Below, piece after piece: positions 18,450-27,575 of a stretch of 42,136 nt of DNA. The notes below the pieces were generated by a model. The model made no database searches and had not been told where the DNA came from. It saw nothing but the letters and a program-made list of their open reading frames with translations. Source of the DNA: an uncultured Microcaldota archaeon (GTDB taxonomy: Archaea > Micrarchaeota > Micrarchaeia > CAILAH01); assembly GCA_903832205.1 (NCBI GenBank), contig CAILAH010000059.1:1-42136 (forward strand), written 5' to 3'. Numbering within the stretch: position 1 is the stretch's first letter; each line of letters starts with the position of its first letter. The translations under genes and the position numbers were made by a program.

Positions 18450-19349
18450 ATGAAGGAATATACGATGAATGAGCTGCTCAAGGGGTGCTTCGTCCCCATA
18501 GACAAGCCCAGGGGGCCGCCCAGCGCGCAGGTGGGCCAGTGGGTGCGCGAGATACTTGGCGTGCAGAAGAACGGCCACATAGGGACGCTTGACCCCAACG
18601 TTTCCGGCGTGCTGCTTATCGGGATAAACAAGGCGATCAGATTAAGCCAGTATTTGAGCGGCCAGGACAAGGAGTATGTAGGCATCATGCACCTGCACAG
18701 GGAGATTGATGAGAGGAAGATCAGGGAGGTTGTGGAAAGCTTTGAGGGCAGGATTTCACAGAAGCCCCCGCTCAGGAGCGCGGTCGCAAAGAGGTGGAGG
18801 GAAAGGACAATCAGGGAGATTGAGGTACTTGAGATAGATGGAAGGGACGTGCTCATGCGCGTCGAGTGCGAGGCGGGGACGTACATAAGGAAATTGATGT
18901 TTGATATGGGAAAAAAGCTTAGATGCGGCGCCAACATGCTCGAGCTCAGGAGGATTAGGAGCGGGCTGGTAAAGGAGGAGCACACGTTCACGCTCTATGA
19001 GCTGCAGGCCGCGGTGAAGAGATGGAAAGAGGACGGCGATGAAACGCAATTGAGAAAGATGCTCATTGCGCCTGAGGAAATTATTGATTTGGATGAGATT
19101 ATTGTTAAGGAAAGCGCGTTGCCATCACTTGCCTACGGGTCGCCCATTTACAGGAGAGGTTTGGTAATTGATTCAGGTGAAAGATTGCCCGGCCGTGGCG
19201 AGTCCGTCCTGGTTTATTCCGAGGAAGGGAGGTTCTGCGGCGTTGCGCAGGTTGAGGACGGGCCCGAGATGTATGCAAAGCTGCATGTGAACTGGCTTGA
19301 GGCAAAGGACTTTACAAAAAAGTGGGGAGACAAAAAAGATTTGAAGTGA
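18450..19349 (+). CDS. Cbf5/TruB-family tRNA/rRNA pseudouridine synthase
   Basis: GHIGTLDPNVSGVL catalytic motif, YVGIMHLH, AGTYIRKL, PUA-like C-terminus. Confidence 0.93.
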   Translation: MKEYTMNELLKGCFVPIDKPRGPPSAQVGQWVREILGVQKNGHIGTLDPNVSGVLLIGINKAIRLSQYLSGQDKEYVGIMHLHREIDERKIREVVESFEGRISQKPPLRSAVAKRWRERTIREIEVLEIDGRDVLMRVECEAGTYIRKLMFDMGKKLRCGANMLELRRIRSGLVKEEHTFTLYELQAAVKRWKEDGDETQLRKMLIAPEEIIDLDEIIVKESALPSLAYGSPIYRRGLVIDSGERLPGRGESVLVYSEEGRFCGVAQVEDGPEMYAKLHVNWLEAKDFTKKWGDKKDLK

Positions 19350-19388
19350 TGGAAGGCTTTTTAAAACGGTGGCAACAGAACAGTTGCC

Positions 19389-19892
19389 ATGCAAAACGCT
19401 ACAAAATTTCAAAAGATCAGGGTGGCTGGGAAAAAGGCCGCTTTCCACGCATTGGCGCCGCTCGTTGCGGGCGTGATCGCTTTTTCTGGATGTGCAACCA
19501 AGACCGACTCGCTGGAAAGCTGGTCGCACGGCACACGCACCATTTTCCTCTGCAATGACGGCAAGATGAAATGCATAAATGATAGGTCAAGGATGCGCGA
19601 GATTGCAAAGGAGTGCAAGGAAGACAAAAAGGGCTGCAGGCCTGTTGCAAATGTCAGCACTGGAAATTTTACCAGCGAGATTGGAATGGACAGGAAGCTT
19701 TCGGACCTGGCTGCGCCACATTTAATAGAGGCGTGCAGGGTAAGGTCAAGCGAGGAGACCGTGATAATCGAGGAGAACGAGGTTGAGAATGCAAACACGC
19801 TGAGCATGCCAAACGGGATTGAGAACATCAGAAGGATTTCATTCAAGGATGCGGCGGGCTTCTGCAGCGCCTCAGTACAAAAAGCGAAATAA
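19389..19892 (+). CDS. hypothetical lipoprotein with long n-region
   Basis: VIAFSGCATK lipobox after a long N-terminal basic segment. Confidence 0.6.
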   Translation: MQNATKFQKIRVAGKKAAFHALAPLVAGVIAFSGCATKTDSLESWSHGTRTIFLCNDGKMKCINDRSRMREIAKECKEDKKGCRPVANVSTGNFTSEIGMDRKLSDLAAPHLIEACRVRSSEETVIIEENEVENANTLSMPNGIENIRRISFKDAAGFCSASVQKAK

Positions 19893-19928
19893 ACTGTAAT
19901 TATTTCTTTTCTGATTTCAGCGTTCTTT

Positions 19929-20741
19929 TTATGATTTGTTCTTCCCTAGTTTTTCCTTCTGCTTTGCTTCCTGCCAGATTTTCTTCGCCTCTTCAACTGT
20001 TACATTTCTTCCTTCAATCAGGTAGGGCTTCCTGCGCTCAATCTTTTTAATTATGCTCTCAATTACGTCATCGCCCTTGAACTTGCCTTCGCGCTCGCAG
20101 ATGTGCGCAAGCACCACCGCGTCCCAGATGACGTCGCCGATCTCCTCGCGTACGTTTTCATAATCTTTCTTGTCGAATGCCTCAAGCAGCTCGCGCAGCT
20201 CATCCTTGAGCTCGTGCACATACGCTTCCGAGCCCTTGTCCCTGCACCAGGGGCAGTGGGCTGCGTTCTTCCTTGAAAGATGCATTAGGGCGTTTGCATC
20301 ATACCTCCCCGCACCTTTGCTATTATGAATTACCCTTTCCTTTATCATCGTGGTCTTGTACTTTTTTGGGTTGAGCTTGCACGTGTCCTTCATCACTTTG
20401 ATTTTATTTCTCTGACAATAGTCCCAGAGGGGCTTTGCAAGCACCTGGTCATAGCCGAGGAATACAATATCTGGATTAATCTTCTTGAGTGTGACGAGCA
20501 TGTCTTTCTTGTGGCCGACTACTGCCCTGTCAACAACACCGATTGCTTTTATCATCTCGAGCCGCTCCTTCTCATTGTGCACGGGAACCTTGCCGGCCTT
20601 TCGTGCAATCGGGTCGGAGCCGATTACCACAACGAGCTCGTCGCCGAGTGATTTTGCGTGCTTCAAAAAGTGTATGTGCCCCAGGTGTATTATGTCGAAT
20701 ATGCCTGCTGCGAGGATAGTGGTTTTTTGTTTTGAAACCAT
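19929..20741 (-). CDS. nucleotidyltransferase (FAD synthase / RibL-like cytidylyltransferase fold) fused to MazG-like pyrophosphohydrolase
   Basis: GIFDIIHLGHIHFLKHAK (HxGH) N-terminal; CPWCRDKG...ELKDELRELLEAF...VREEIGDVIWD...DDVIESIIKKIERRKPYL C-terminal. Confidence 0.82.
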   Translation of the reverse strand: MVSKQKTTILAAGIFDIIHLGHIHFLKHAKSLGDELVVVIGSDPIARKAGKVPVHNEKERLEMIKAIGVVDRAVVGHKKDMLVTLKKINPDIVFLGYDQVLAKPLWDYCQRNKIKVMKDTCKLNPKKYKTTMIKERVIHNSKGAGRYDANALMHLSRKNAAHCPWCRDKGSEAYVHELKDELRELLEAFDKKDYENVREEIGDVIWDAVVLAHICEREGKFKGDDVIESIIKKIERRKPYLIEGRNVTVEEAKKIWQEAKQKEKLGKNKS

Positions 20742-20777
20742 GTTGCGTCCCTTGGTTTATTGTTTTTCACGCGAAGA

Positions 20778-21923
20778 TTAATTCTTGTTTGGTTTTCCCC
20801 TGGCAGCCTCTTTCAATGACTTATCATACTTCTCGAAGAAGACCTCCCAGGAGAAATTGGCTTTCACGTGCTTCTTGCCTGCCTTCCCCATCTTTTCAAC
20901 AAGGGAGGGGTCGTTCACGAGCAGGTTCATGCACGTGGCCATCTCATCGGTGTCCTTGCAAAGGAAGCCTGTCTTTTCGTGGAGTATTGTTTCGCGCGGG
21001 CCGCCCTCATCAATTGCGATTACAGGCTTCTCGGATGCCATCGCCTCAAGCGGGATTATGCCGAAGTCCTCATCGATTGGGGTGAAAAGCACCGCAGTGC
21101 ATTTTGAATAGAGCTCGATTAATTCTAGATAGGTAACATTGAGTTTTATTTCCCCAAACCCATTCAGGAGTTTGGATATTTTCTCATAATATGCCTGGTG
21201 CTCGCCGCGGCCTTGGATGAGTGAGCCCGCGATTATGAGCTTGTACCCTTTGTTGTGCAGGCCGCTTTTCCTGAATGCCTCGATTGCAAGCTCAAACCTT
21301 TTCTCGGGTGTAATGCGCGAGGGGTAGAAGAAATATTTCTTGCAGCCTTCATTCTTGTAGTGCGATGGCGTAATGCCTGGATAGATTATGTCCGATTCCC
21401 TATGCAGGTATTTTTTAATGCGGGCCTGTGAGTTCAAAGAGATTGTGGATATCTTCTCAATCTTTGGAAGCACATTAAATTCCAACTGTTTGTAAACCTG
21501 TATTGAGGACCAAAACATTGCCTTTCCCAAAATACCTCTCTGGCCCATTCTCCAATTGTAAAGGTCAAACGCCTCACGATTGGGAGTATAACAATACCAA
21601 AACATCCTTGGGTTCCTGTTCCTTGCCCATTCACTCGGTGTGCCGTGTGCATTCACAACATCGTAATCTTCCTTTATCTTGAAGTTCCAGAAAGATTCGC
21701 CGCTCTGCATTGCCCATCTTAAGCGCTCGGGAAAAACTGCTGCAGGGGTAGTTAGTAAGGGCTTTACGATGCGGATGTCAAACTCCTTGAACTCCGCGAA
21801 CGTATTGTCCGGGACGTAACGGTAGGTATAGATTACCGGATTATATTTCCTGGCAATCTCCATCACCACTTTTTCGAGCCCGCCCTTTGTGTGCAGGAAA
21901 GGCTGCAGCAGCACAACGTCCAT
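20778..21923 (-). CDS. GT4-family glycosyltransferase
   Basis: FFYPSRITPEKRFELAIEAF, EDFGIIPLEAMASEKPVIAIDEGGPRETI. Confidence 0.88.
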   Translation of the reverse strand: MDVVLLQPFLHTKGGLEKVVMEIARKYNPVIYTYRYVPDNTFAEFKEFDIRIVKPLLTTPAAVFPERLRWAMQSGESFWNFKIKEDYDVVNAHGTPSEWARNRNPRMFWYCYTPNREAFDLYNWRMGQRGILGKAMFWSSIQVYKQLEFNVLPKIEKISTISLNSQARIKKYLHRESDIIYPGITPSHYKNEGCKKYFFYPSRITPEKRFELAIEAFRKSGLHNKGYKLIIAGSLIQGRGEHQAYYEKISKLLNGFGEIKLNVTYLELIELYSKCTAVLFTPIDEDFGIIPLEAMASEKPVIAIDEGGPRETILHEKTGFLCKDTDEMATCMNLLVNDPSLVEKMGKAGKKHVKANFSWEVFFEKYDKSLKEAARGKPNKN

Positions 21924-21968
21924 GTTAGGAATATGCGGCTGGAATTTATAAAACTAGAAGCGGACGGG

Positions 21969-24872
21969 CTATTTCTTCAGCGGCTCCGGCTCGGGCTTAA
22001 ACTCGGCGGTGTTTTTCCCAAACTCCATGCCCACTGCATTATTCTTATCGTCAAACTTGAATGAAACAACATGTATGGAGATATCGTCGTTGGGGGCATA
22101 GGTTGTCCTTTTAATAGAATTGGCAACTGCATACCCCATGCCGTTCTTCTCCTTTCCGGTGCTACACGCAATGAGGCCAATAAATCCGCCTTTCTTGACT
22201 GGTTCTGCCTTTCCAATCTCATCAAGAAGCAGCTGGTGATACTCGGCCGTGAGCTTGCTCTTGAAGTAGGGCACCTCATCAATCACGTGGTCGCCGAAAT
22301 CAATTTCCGTTGGTGTCCCATGGCCCGCAAATACAAGGAAATCCGCCTGCCCGTGCCTCATCCTGAACTGCTTGAGAAAATCCGTGATGCTCTGCACGCT
22401 CTGCGTTTCGAAAACATAAATGTCGTAGCCATTATGGGACAGCGCAACAAAATTTTCGTAGAAAAGATGGAAAGTGCCCGACGTGTCATTCTTGTTGAGT
22501 ACGAAAATTGCCCTCTTTGCGGTGCTGTCTGCGGAGGCAGTTGCCGAACTTTGATTGGGGACTTCCACACTCATGTCCTCATTGGCAAGGAAGGGCAGCC
22601 TGGCCAGGACGGAGGGCGGATATCTCTTGAAATATTCTATATCGAACGTCTGGCCGATATTGGAAATCTGCTGCGGGGTAAGAAACACCAGCGCATAGGG
22701 CAGGTTTTCGAACGCCTCAAAGGCAAGGGCAATATTCTTTCCATGCGAGAGCAATTTATTGTATTTGGGCGAAATGTAAAGGAGTGATTCATATAGCTGG
22801 GTCTTGCCCACTTCACTTAAAAATTTACGCAAATCTTTTTTCCCATCCAGCTCCCAGAGAAAATTCTCCCTGTCCTTCATCGACTCGTTTCTTAATATTT
22901 TTATTATAACATTGGCGATGGACTTGATTACCTTGCCATCCTGGGTTCGCGCGGACTCTGCCAGGTCTATAATTAATGACGCCCTGAAGGCAGGATTATT
23001 GCTCATCACATACTGCTCCAAATCTGCTTCGTCAATCTTATCAAAAATAAGGTAGGCGAGCTTATCCAATTCCTCCATAGGTATCTGGATCATAGATATG
23101 GCAAGCGTCATTTCTGCTGATAGCCTGCGGTTTCCCCATTTGATGAGCAACTCTTTTTTATCCGCAAGCGGTGCATCTTTGAATATTTCAAAGAATTTTT
23201 CTTCCGATATGCTGTCCATGCTTATAACATTATAAAATATCAAATCCCGTATGCCTTCTTCATCGGTGTTTTTAAGCAGGTAATTCATGTCCAGGCCTGA
23301 AAGCTCCCCTAGCTCTTTTTTGAATTCTTTGAGAATGAATTGCCTTAGCCCGTTTATGCCATTATTACCGTGCGCATAGGCCATTGCAATGAAATGCGTA
23401 GGTGGCAAATCTTCACACTTTGGAATTTTAATGGCCGGATATCTTGCAATTCGGGCCATTATCATCGTGGCAGTATTATAATCCTGTGCCGATATGAGTC
23501 CACGAAGGTAAGCGGATAAATCCTCCGAACATGAATATGAAAGCGCTATCCTTGTACGAATTATGAATTGTTTGGCAAGGTTTTTCCTTGTTTCACTCTT
23601 AAACGTTTGCTTGAAAAGGGCTTTCCAATCCATTTCTGAAAGGTCGGATTTGGAAGTGAGTGCTGCCATATATTTGGGATTCATGGAGAGCAGGATGCCA
23701 CGCGTTATTGGCATGTTTATTGCAACTAAAACGTCATCCGCCTGTCCCAAGTCGAAGTCGTTGAGCTTATCGACAAAGGCTGAAAATGTCAGCCCTTGGC
23801 CAGCAAGCTTTGCCAGCCTGTCGCGGCTATTCTCTTTCATCATCTGTGCTAAAACCGAGCCCTCAACAAGGGGAATTTCCCCGTTATTGCCCGTGCATTT
23901 CTTGCTATAGGATTCGGCACTTTTTGAATGGAGAGGATAATTTGCACAGGCAAATGAGATGCCTCCCGTTTGTGTCCACGTGTTAAGCGCGTCCTGTTCT
24001 GCAGGGGTCCTGGATACACTAATGCCAAACTCATCCGTATGCACCCTTTTCAATAGGGTTCCCCAATCCCTGCTGTAGGCCTCCACAAACTGGACAAGAG
24101 ACGCGTAGGTGTTTATATCACCATAAACCTCACTGCGCTTGAGAAGCTCTGAAATCACGTTATGGAATAGGGCTTCCGAAAATCTCGGCATTGACGTCTC
24201 TAATTTTTTGCCATTGTACATCTCTTTTGTGCAAGCCCAGTTGGAGCCGGACATGTCAAGAATTATTTTTGATGCCGCCAGGGTGTCAACAAAGAAATTC
24301 AGGGAGGAAGTATCGGCGTTGCGTATGAACTCCCTTATTGAATCGCCAAATTGCTCTTCCGGTTTTATACAGCCGGCAAGCACCTTAATTATTGCGAATT
24401 CCAAATCGTCCGCGCGCCCGAGCCCGAGGGCTTGGGGCACCATGTAGAGAATGTGGGACAGGGAGCTGTCCGTACCTTCAGATTTTGACTTCGCGATTGC
24501 GTCCCTTACATTATGGGAGCGCTTCTTGTAAAGTGCCAATTCGGCATCGTCATTTTCGTTTATTTTAATCTTGTAATTTTGGTCAGGAAATGCGGAAAAA
24601 TTCGCCAGGAGATGGCGATTTTTCAACACCACAAATTCAGTTTCGGCTTTGTACTTTTTGTAATTATACTCTTCTGTGCAATTGACATATCGGCCTTCCA
24701 CCAATATGGGATCCAGCCGGAGAATTCTCCCTTCCGTTGCACAGGCTGAAACGGCCAGGCCGCCCGCAACAATGAGCGGGAGCACCTTCCTTGAAAACCA
24801 GCTTTGCTTTTTCTTTCTGCTTTCGCCGTTTGGAACCTCTTCAATGCGGCCATGCCTTGTGAGGGACCTCAT
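21969..24872 (-). CDS. 967-aa lipoprotein with helical-repeat body and C-terminal putative clan-CD (caspase-like) peptidase domain
   Basis: LAVSACATEG lipobox; C-terminal ADFLVFAGHGTP and GGFIGLIACSTGKE (HG...AC dyad pattern). Confidence 0.65.
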   Translation of the reverse strand: MRSLTRHGRIEEVPNGESRKKKQSWFSRKVLPLIVAGGLAVSACATEGRILRLDPILVEGRYVNCTEEYNYKKYKAETEFVVLKNRHLLANFSAFPDQNYKIKINENDDAELALYKKRSHNVRDAIAKSKSEGTDSSLSHILYMVPQALGLGRADDLEFAIIKVLAGCIKPEEQFGDSIREFIRNADTSSLNFFVDTLAASKIILDMSGSNWACTKEMYNGKKLETSMPRFSEALFHNVISELLKRSEVYGDINTYASLVQFVEAYSRDWGTLLKRVHTDEFGISVSRTPAEQDALNTWTQTGGISFACANYPLHSKSAESYSKKCTGNNGEIPLVEGSVLAQMMKENSRDRLAKLAGQGLTFSAFVDKLNDFDLGQADDVLVAINMPITRGILLSMNPKYMAALTSKSDLSEMDWKALFKQTFKSETRKNLAKQFIIRTRIALSYSCSEDLSAYLRGLISAQDYNTATMIMARIARYPAIKIPKCEDLPPTHFIAMAYAHGNNGINGLRQFILKEFKKELGELSGLDMNYLLKNTDEEGIRDLIFYNVISMDSISEEKFFEIFKDAPLADKKELLIKWGNRRLSAEMTLAISMIQIPMEELDKLAYLIFDKIDEADLEQYVMSNNPAFRASLIIDLAESARTQDGKVIKSIANVIIKILRNESMKDRENFLWELDGKKDLRKFLSEVGKTQLYESLLYISPKYNKLLSHGKNIALAFEAFENLPYALVFLTPQQISNIGQTFDIEYFKRYPPSVLARLPFLANEDMSVEVPNQSSATASADSTAKRAIFVLNKNDTSGTFHLFYENFVALSHNGYDIYVFETQSVQSITDFLKQFRMRHGQADFLVFAGHGTPTEIDFGDHVIDEVPYFKSKLTAEYHQLLLDEIGKAEPVKKGGFIGLIACSTGKEKNGMGYAVANSIKRTTYAPNDDISIHVVSFKFDDKNNAVGMEFGKNTAEFKPEPEPLKK

Positions 24873-24925
24873 CGGATAAATAACGACAAATCAGACAATT
24901 TAAACGTTGCTATGGGCAAAAGCCT

Positions 24926-25735
24926 CTACTGTGCCCTGCTAATCTCAATTTTTATGGGATACTTGCCGCCCGTTGAAAGGATTATAGAGGTGCCATTATC
25001 AAGGATTTCAAAGTTGTTGAACTCGGGGCGCGAGGCGAAGAGCAGTGGCTCCCTACCGCCGTCAATCTTCTTTGCCTTGAACATCTTTGAGAGGGGGCGC
25101 TCCATCACGCCGCTGTGCTTCTTGCGGCTTGAATTTGCTATCGCATAATGCACGCCGTGGCGCTTGCCCAAATAGATCGCAACGTGGCCGTACTTCTCCT
25201 TTGGCGTGGGGCTCGCAACCTCACCGAGAACCTGCCGGTGGAATATCAAATCCCCGATGTTTTCATCGCCAAGCGAGCGGATAAGCTCGGGCTTGCGCTT
25301 TTTTTCTATCACCATTTTTGTGGAATTCCACTGCCCATAGGTGGTCTTGCCAATGTCCGCTGCAACTTTGTAGTTGGTATCAGGGTCAACTTGGGCAAGC
25401 ACTGAAAGGAACTGTATGGAGATTGCGCGGTTGTACGCCTCATAGGTGAATAGCGCGCAGTCCCACTCGCCCAGCTTGTATTTGCGCTTGTGGTTCTCCA
25501 CCATGAGGCGCTCCGCCTCAGCAACGATTGCCTTTGATGCGCTCTCGCGGTTACGCCATCTTGCAATGAATAGCTTGGATGAAACTTCTGCGATCATATG
25601 GAGGTCTTGTCTTATTGCAGCTGCCTGTGCCCCTGTAAAACTTGCAGCTGGCTTGAAAACGGATGCCTGGGCATATGCCGGCTCAAGAAGGAGGAGCGGT
25701 AGCGCGGCTGCGAGCAGGTGGCGATACATTTTCAT
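24926..25735 (-). CDS. secreted NlpC/P60-like cysteine peptidase
   Basis: signal peptide MKMYRHLLAAALPLLLLEPAYAQA; GEWDCALFTYEAY, GDLIFH, YGHVAIYLGK..HYAIANSS. Confidence 0.72.
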   Translation of the reverse strand: MKMYRHLLAAALPLLLLEPAYAQASVFKPAASFTGAQAAAIRQDLHMIAEVSSKLFIARWRNRESASKAIVAEAERLMVENHKRKYKLGEWDCALFTYEAYNRAISIQFLSVLAQVDPDTNYKVAADIGKTTYGQWNSTKMVIEKKRKPELIRSLGDENIGDLIFHRQVLGEVASPTPKEKYGHVAIYLGKRHGVHYAIANSSRKKHSGVMERPLSKMFKAKKIDGGREPLLFASRPEFNNFEILDNGTSIILSTGGKYPIKIEISRAQ

Positions 25736-25860
25736 TCGGTTCTTTCTCTTGCTGGCCCTAACCTGTTCGCAAGTATTTTCGCCTGTAGCCTTGCCTACAC
25801 ATGACTGCATGCATTATCTCTGTCTGTTCCGTTTAAAAAATGTTTCGCAAATACCTCTCC

Positions 25861-26328
25861 ATGGAAGACTACTACCATCTCATTTACCCCATGAGGACCA
25901 TACTCATAAGCTCAAAATCAGGCGCGAAGGAATCTGTGATGGCTGCGGACTGGTGCATGCCGCTCTCGTTCGACCCGCCAATGTTCGGCGTTGCAATCGG
26001 GAAGAAGAGGTTCACCTATGAATTAGTTAAGGAATCCAAGGCCTATGCGATTAATTTGGTATCGCCGGAGATGAAGGGCAAGATGCTCACCTGCGGCACA
26101 AAGAGCGGAAGGACGATTGACAAGTTCAGGGAGGCCGGGCTCAAGAGGGAAGATGGGAAGATTACGGTTTTGGTGGGGGACTCGCCCGCAAGCATTGAGT
26201 GCAAGGTTGTCGATGAGGTTGGGGCTGGGGACCACGTGCTTTTCGTCGGTGAAGTAGTGAATGCAGTGATAAGGAAAAAGGACAGGGGAATATATCATTT
26301 TGGCGACATGCGCTTTGCGGAACTGTGA
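25861..26328 (+). CDS. flavin reductase-like (FMN-binding) domain protein
   Basis: RTILISSKSG..NVMAADWCMPLSFDPPMFGVAIG-type pattern; FAVNLVS-like YAINLVSPEMKG. Confidence 0.8.
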   Translation: MEDYYHLIYPMRTILISSKSGAKESVMAADWCMPLSFDPPMFGVAIGKKRFTYELVKESKAYAINLVSPEMKGKMLTCGTKSGRTIDKFREAGLKREDGKITVLVGDSPASIECKVVDEVGAGDHVLFVGEVVNAVIRKKDRGIYHFGDMRFAEL

Positions 26329-26438
26329 AAACAGCTACCACAAGCCTTAAATAGCTGACCTGCATCAATAATACTACTTATTGCGGGAAGCATGTATGCT
26401 ACCGCCATAGGAAGATAAAAAAAAAAGAAGTGAAATAA

Positions 26439-26597
26439 ATGGATAGAGATAGAGATAGAGGATTCGGTGGCGACCGACCAATGTACGACGCAAAGTGTTC
26501 CGACTGCGGAGCAGCATGCCAGGTGCCATTCCAGCCAACCGCTGGAAAGCCCGTGTACTGCCGCGACTGCTACAGGAAGCACAAGCCAAGCTTCTGA
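26439..26597 (+). CDS. 52-aa RD/RG-leader protein with CxxC-x17-CxxC zinc-binding-like motif
   Basis: MDRDRDRGFGGDRPMYDAKCSDCGAACQVPFQPTAGKPVYCRDCYRKHKPSF; translated by hand (below ORF-track cutoff). Confidence 0.8.
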   Translation: MDRDRDRGFGGDRPMYDAKCSDCGAACQVPFQPTAGKPVYCRDCYRKHKPSF

Positions 26598-26703
26598 GTT
26601 TAGAGAAATTTAGACTAGGAGGAATTTTCAATTTTTTGTTTATTTTTTGTTTTACGTTTCCAATCGCAACTTTTAAGAACCAATTCTGCTCCCACTAGGA
26701 CGT

Positions 26704-26823
26704 ATGCCACTGATTCACAAGCAGTACGACGCTTTAAGGAAGAACCCGAGGGGCGGGTATGGAAAGTGGATTCCAGCTTATGGGAAACCTGGCCAACCGC
26801 AGCATGAAAAGGCGGGTTTCTAG
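26704..26823 (+). CDS. 39-aa small protein of unknown function
   Basis: MPLIHKQYDALRKNPRGGYGKWIPAYGKPGQPQHEKAGF; TATA-like cttttaag upstream. Confidence 0.4.
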   Translation: MPLIHKQYDALRKNPRGGYGKWIPAYGKPGQPQHEKAGF

Positions 26824-26870
26824 TTTTGGAGATATAAATTTGTGCTCACCAAAGTTCTAGCGGTGGATAA

Positions 26871-27515
26871 ATGAAATATGAGATATTGATTCTGTCTCTG
26901 GTTGCCCTGGTTCTGCTTGCAGGATGCACGCAGCCAACGCAGCCACAGATGGTCGGAAACGACACGGATGCTCACGGATGCAAGGCGTCCGCAGGCTACT
27001 CGTGGTGCGCAGAGCTCAACAAGTGCATAAGGCCTTGGGAGGAGAACTGCACGACGGCAGTGATGCCGGGAAGCGACCGTGATGAGCACGGATGCATACC
27101 TTCGGCAGGCTACCAGTGGTGCGAATCGTCGCAGAAGTGCTACAGGTCTTTCGAAGAGAACTGCACTGAGCTTCTTGTCGGAAACGACAGTGATGAGCAC
27201 GGGTGCAAGGCATCTGCAGGATACACCTGGTGCGAGAACAAGCAGAAATGCATAAGGTCCTGGGAAGAGAACTGCACTAGCAGTGCGCTCGAGCCAAAGG
27301 CAAGGGAATTCTGCGGCCAGGAGAACATTGCGGCTGTCTTTGTGTGCGGGCCGAACATCAGGACGGTGACCAAGCTTATAGGGGGCGGCTCAACAATCTA
27401 TGACGCGGATGGCAAGGAACTTGCCAAGTGCCCTGTCGTTGCGCCAAGCGCAATGAGCCCGCAGTGCCAGATGTTCATCCTCGGCAACAACTGTGTTGAG
27501 GAGCAGGTCTGTTAG
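26871..27515 (+). CDS. lipoprotein with three tandem Cys-containing repeats
   Basis: LLAGC lipobox; three copies of G(N/S)D.D.HGC..SAGY.WC....KC.R..EENCT. Confidence 0.8.
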   Translation: MKYEILILSLVALVLLAGCTQPTQPQMVGNDTDAHGCKASAGYSWCAELNKCIRPWEENCTTAVMPGSDRDEHGCIPSAGYQWCESSQKCYRSFEENCTELLVGNDSDEHGCKASAGYTWCENKQKCIRSWEENCTSSALEPKAREFCGQENIAAVFVCGPNIRTVTKLIGGGSTIYDADGKELAKCPVVAPSAMSPQCQMFILGNNCVEEQVC

Positions 27516-27575
27516 GCGCTTTTTTTTCCTTTTCATTTTTAACTTTTCTCCCTAATCTTTTAGCGGTGGGATAAA

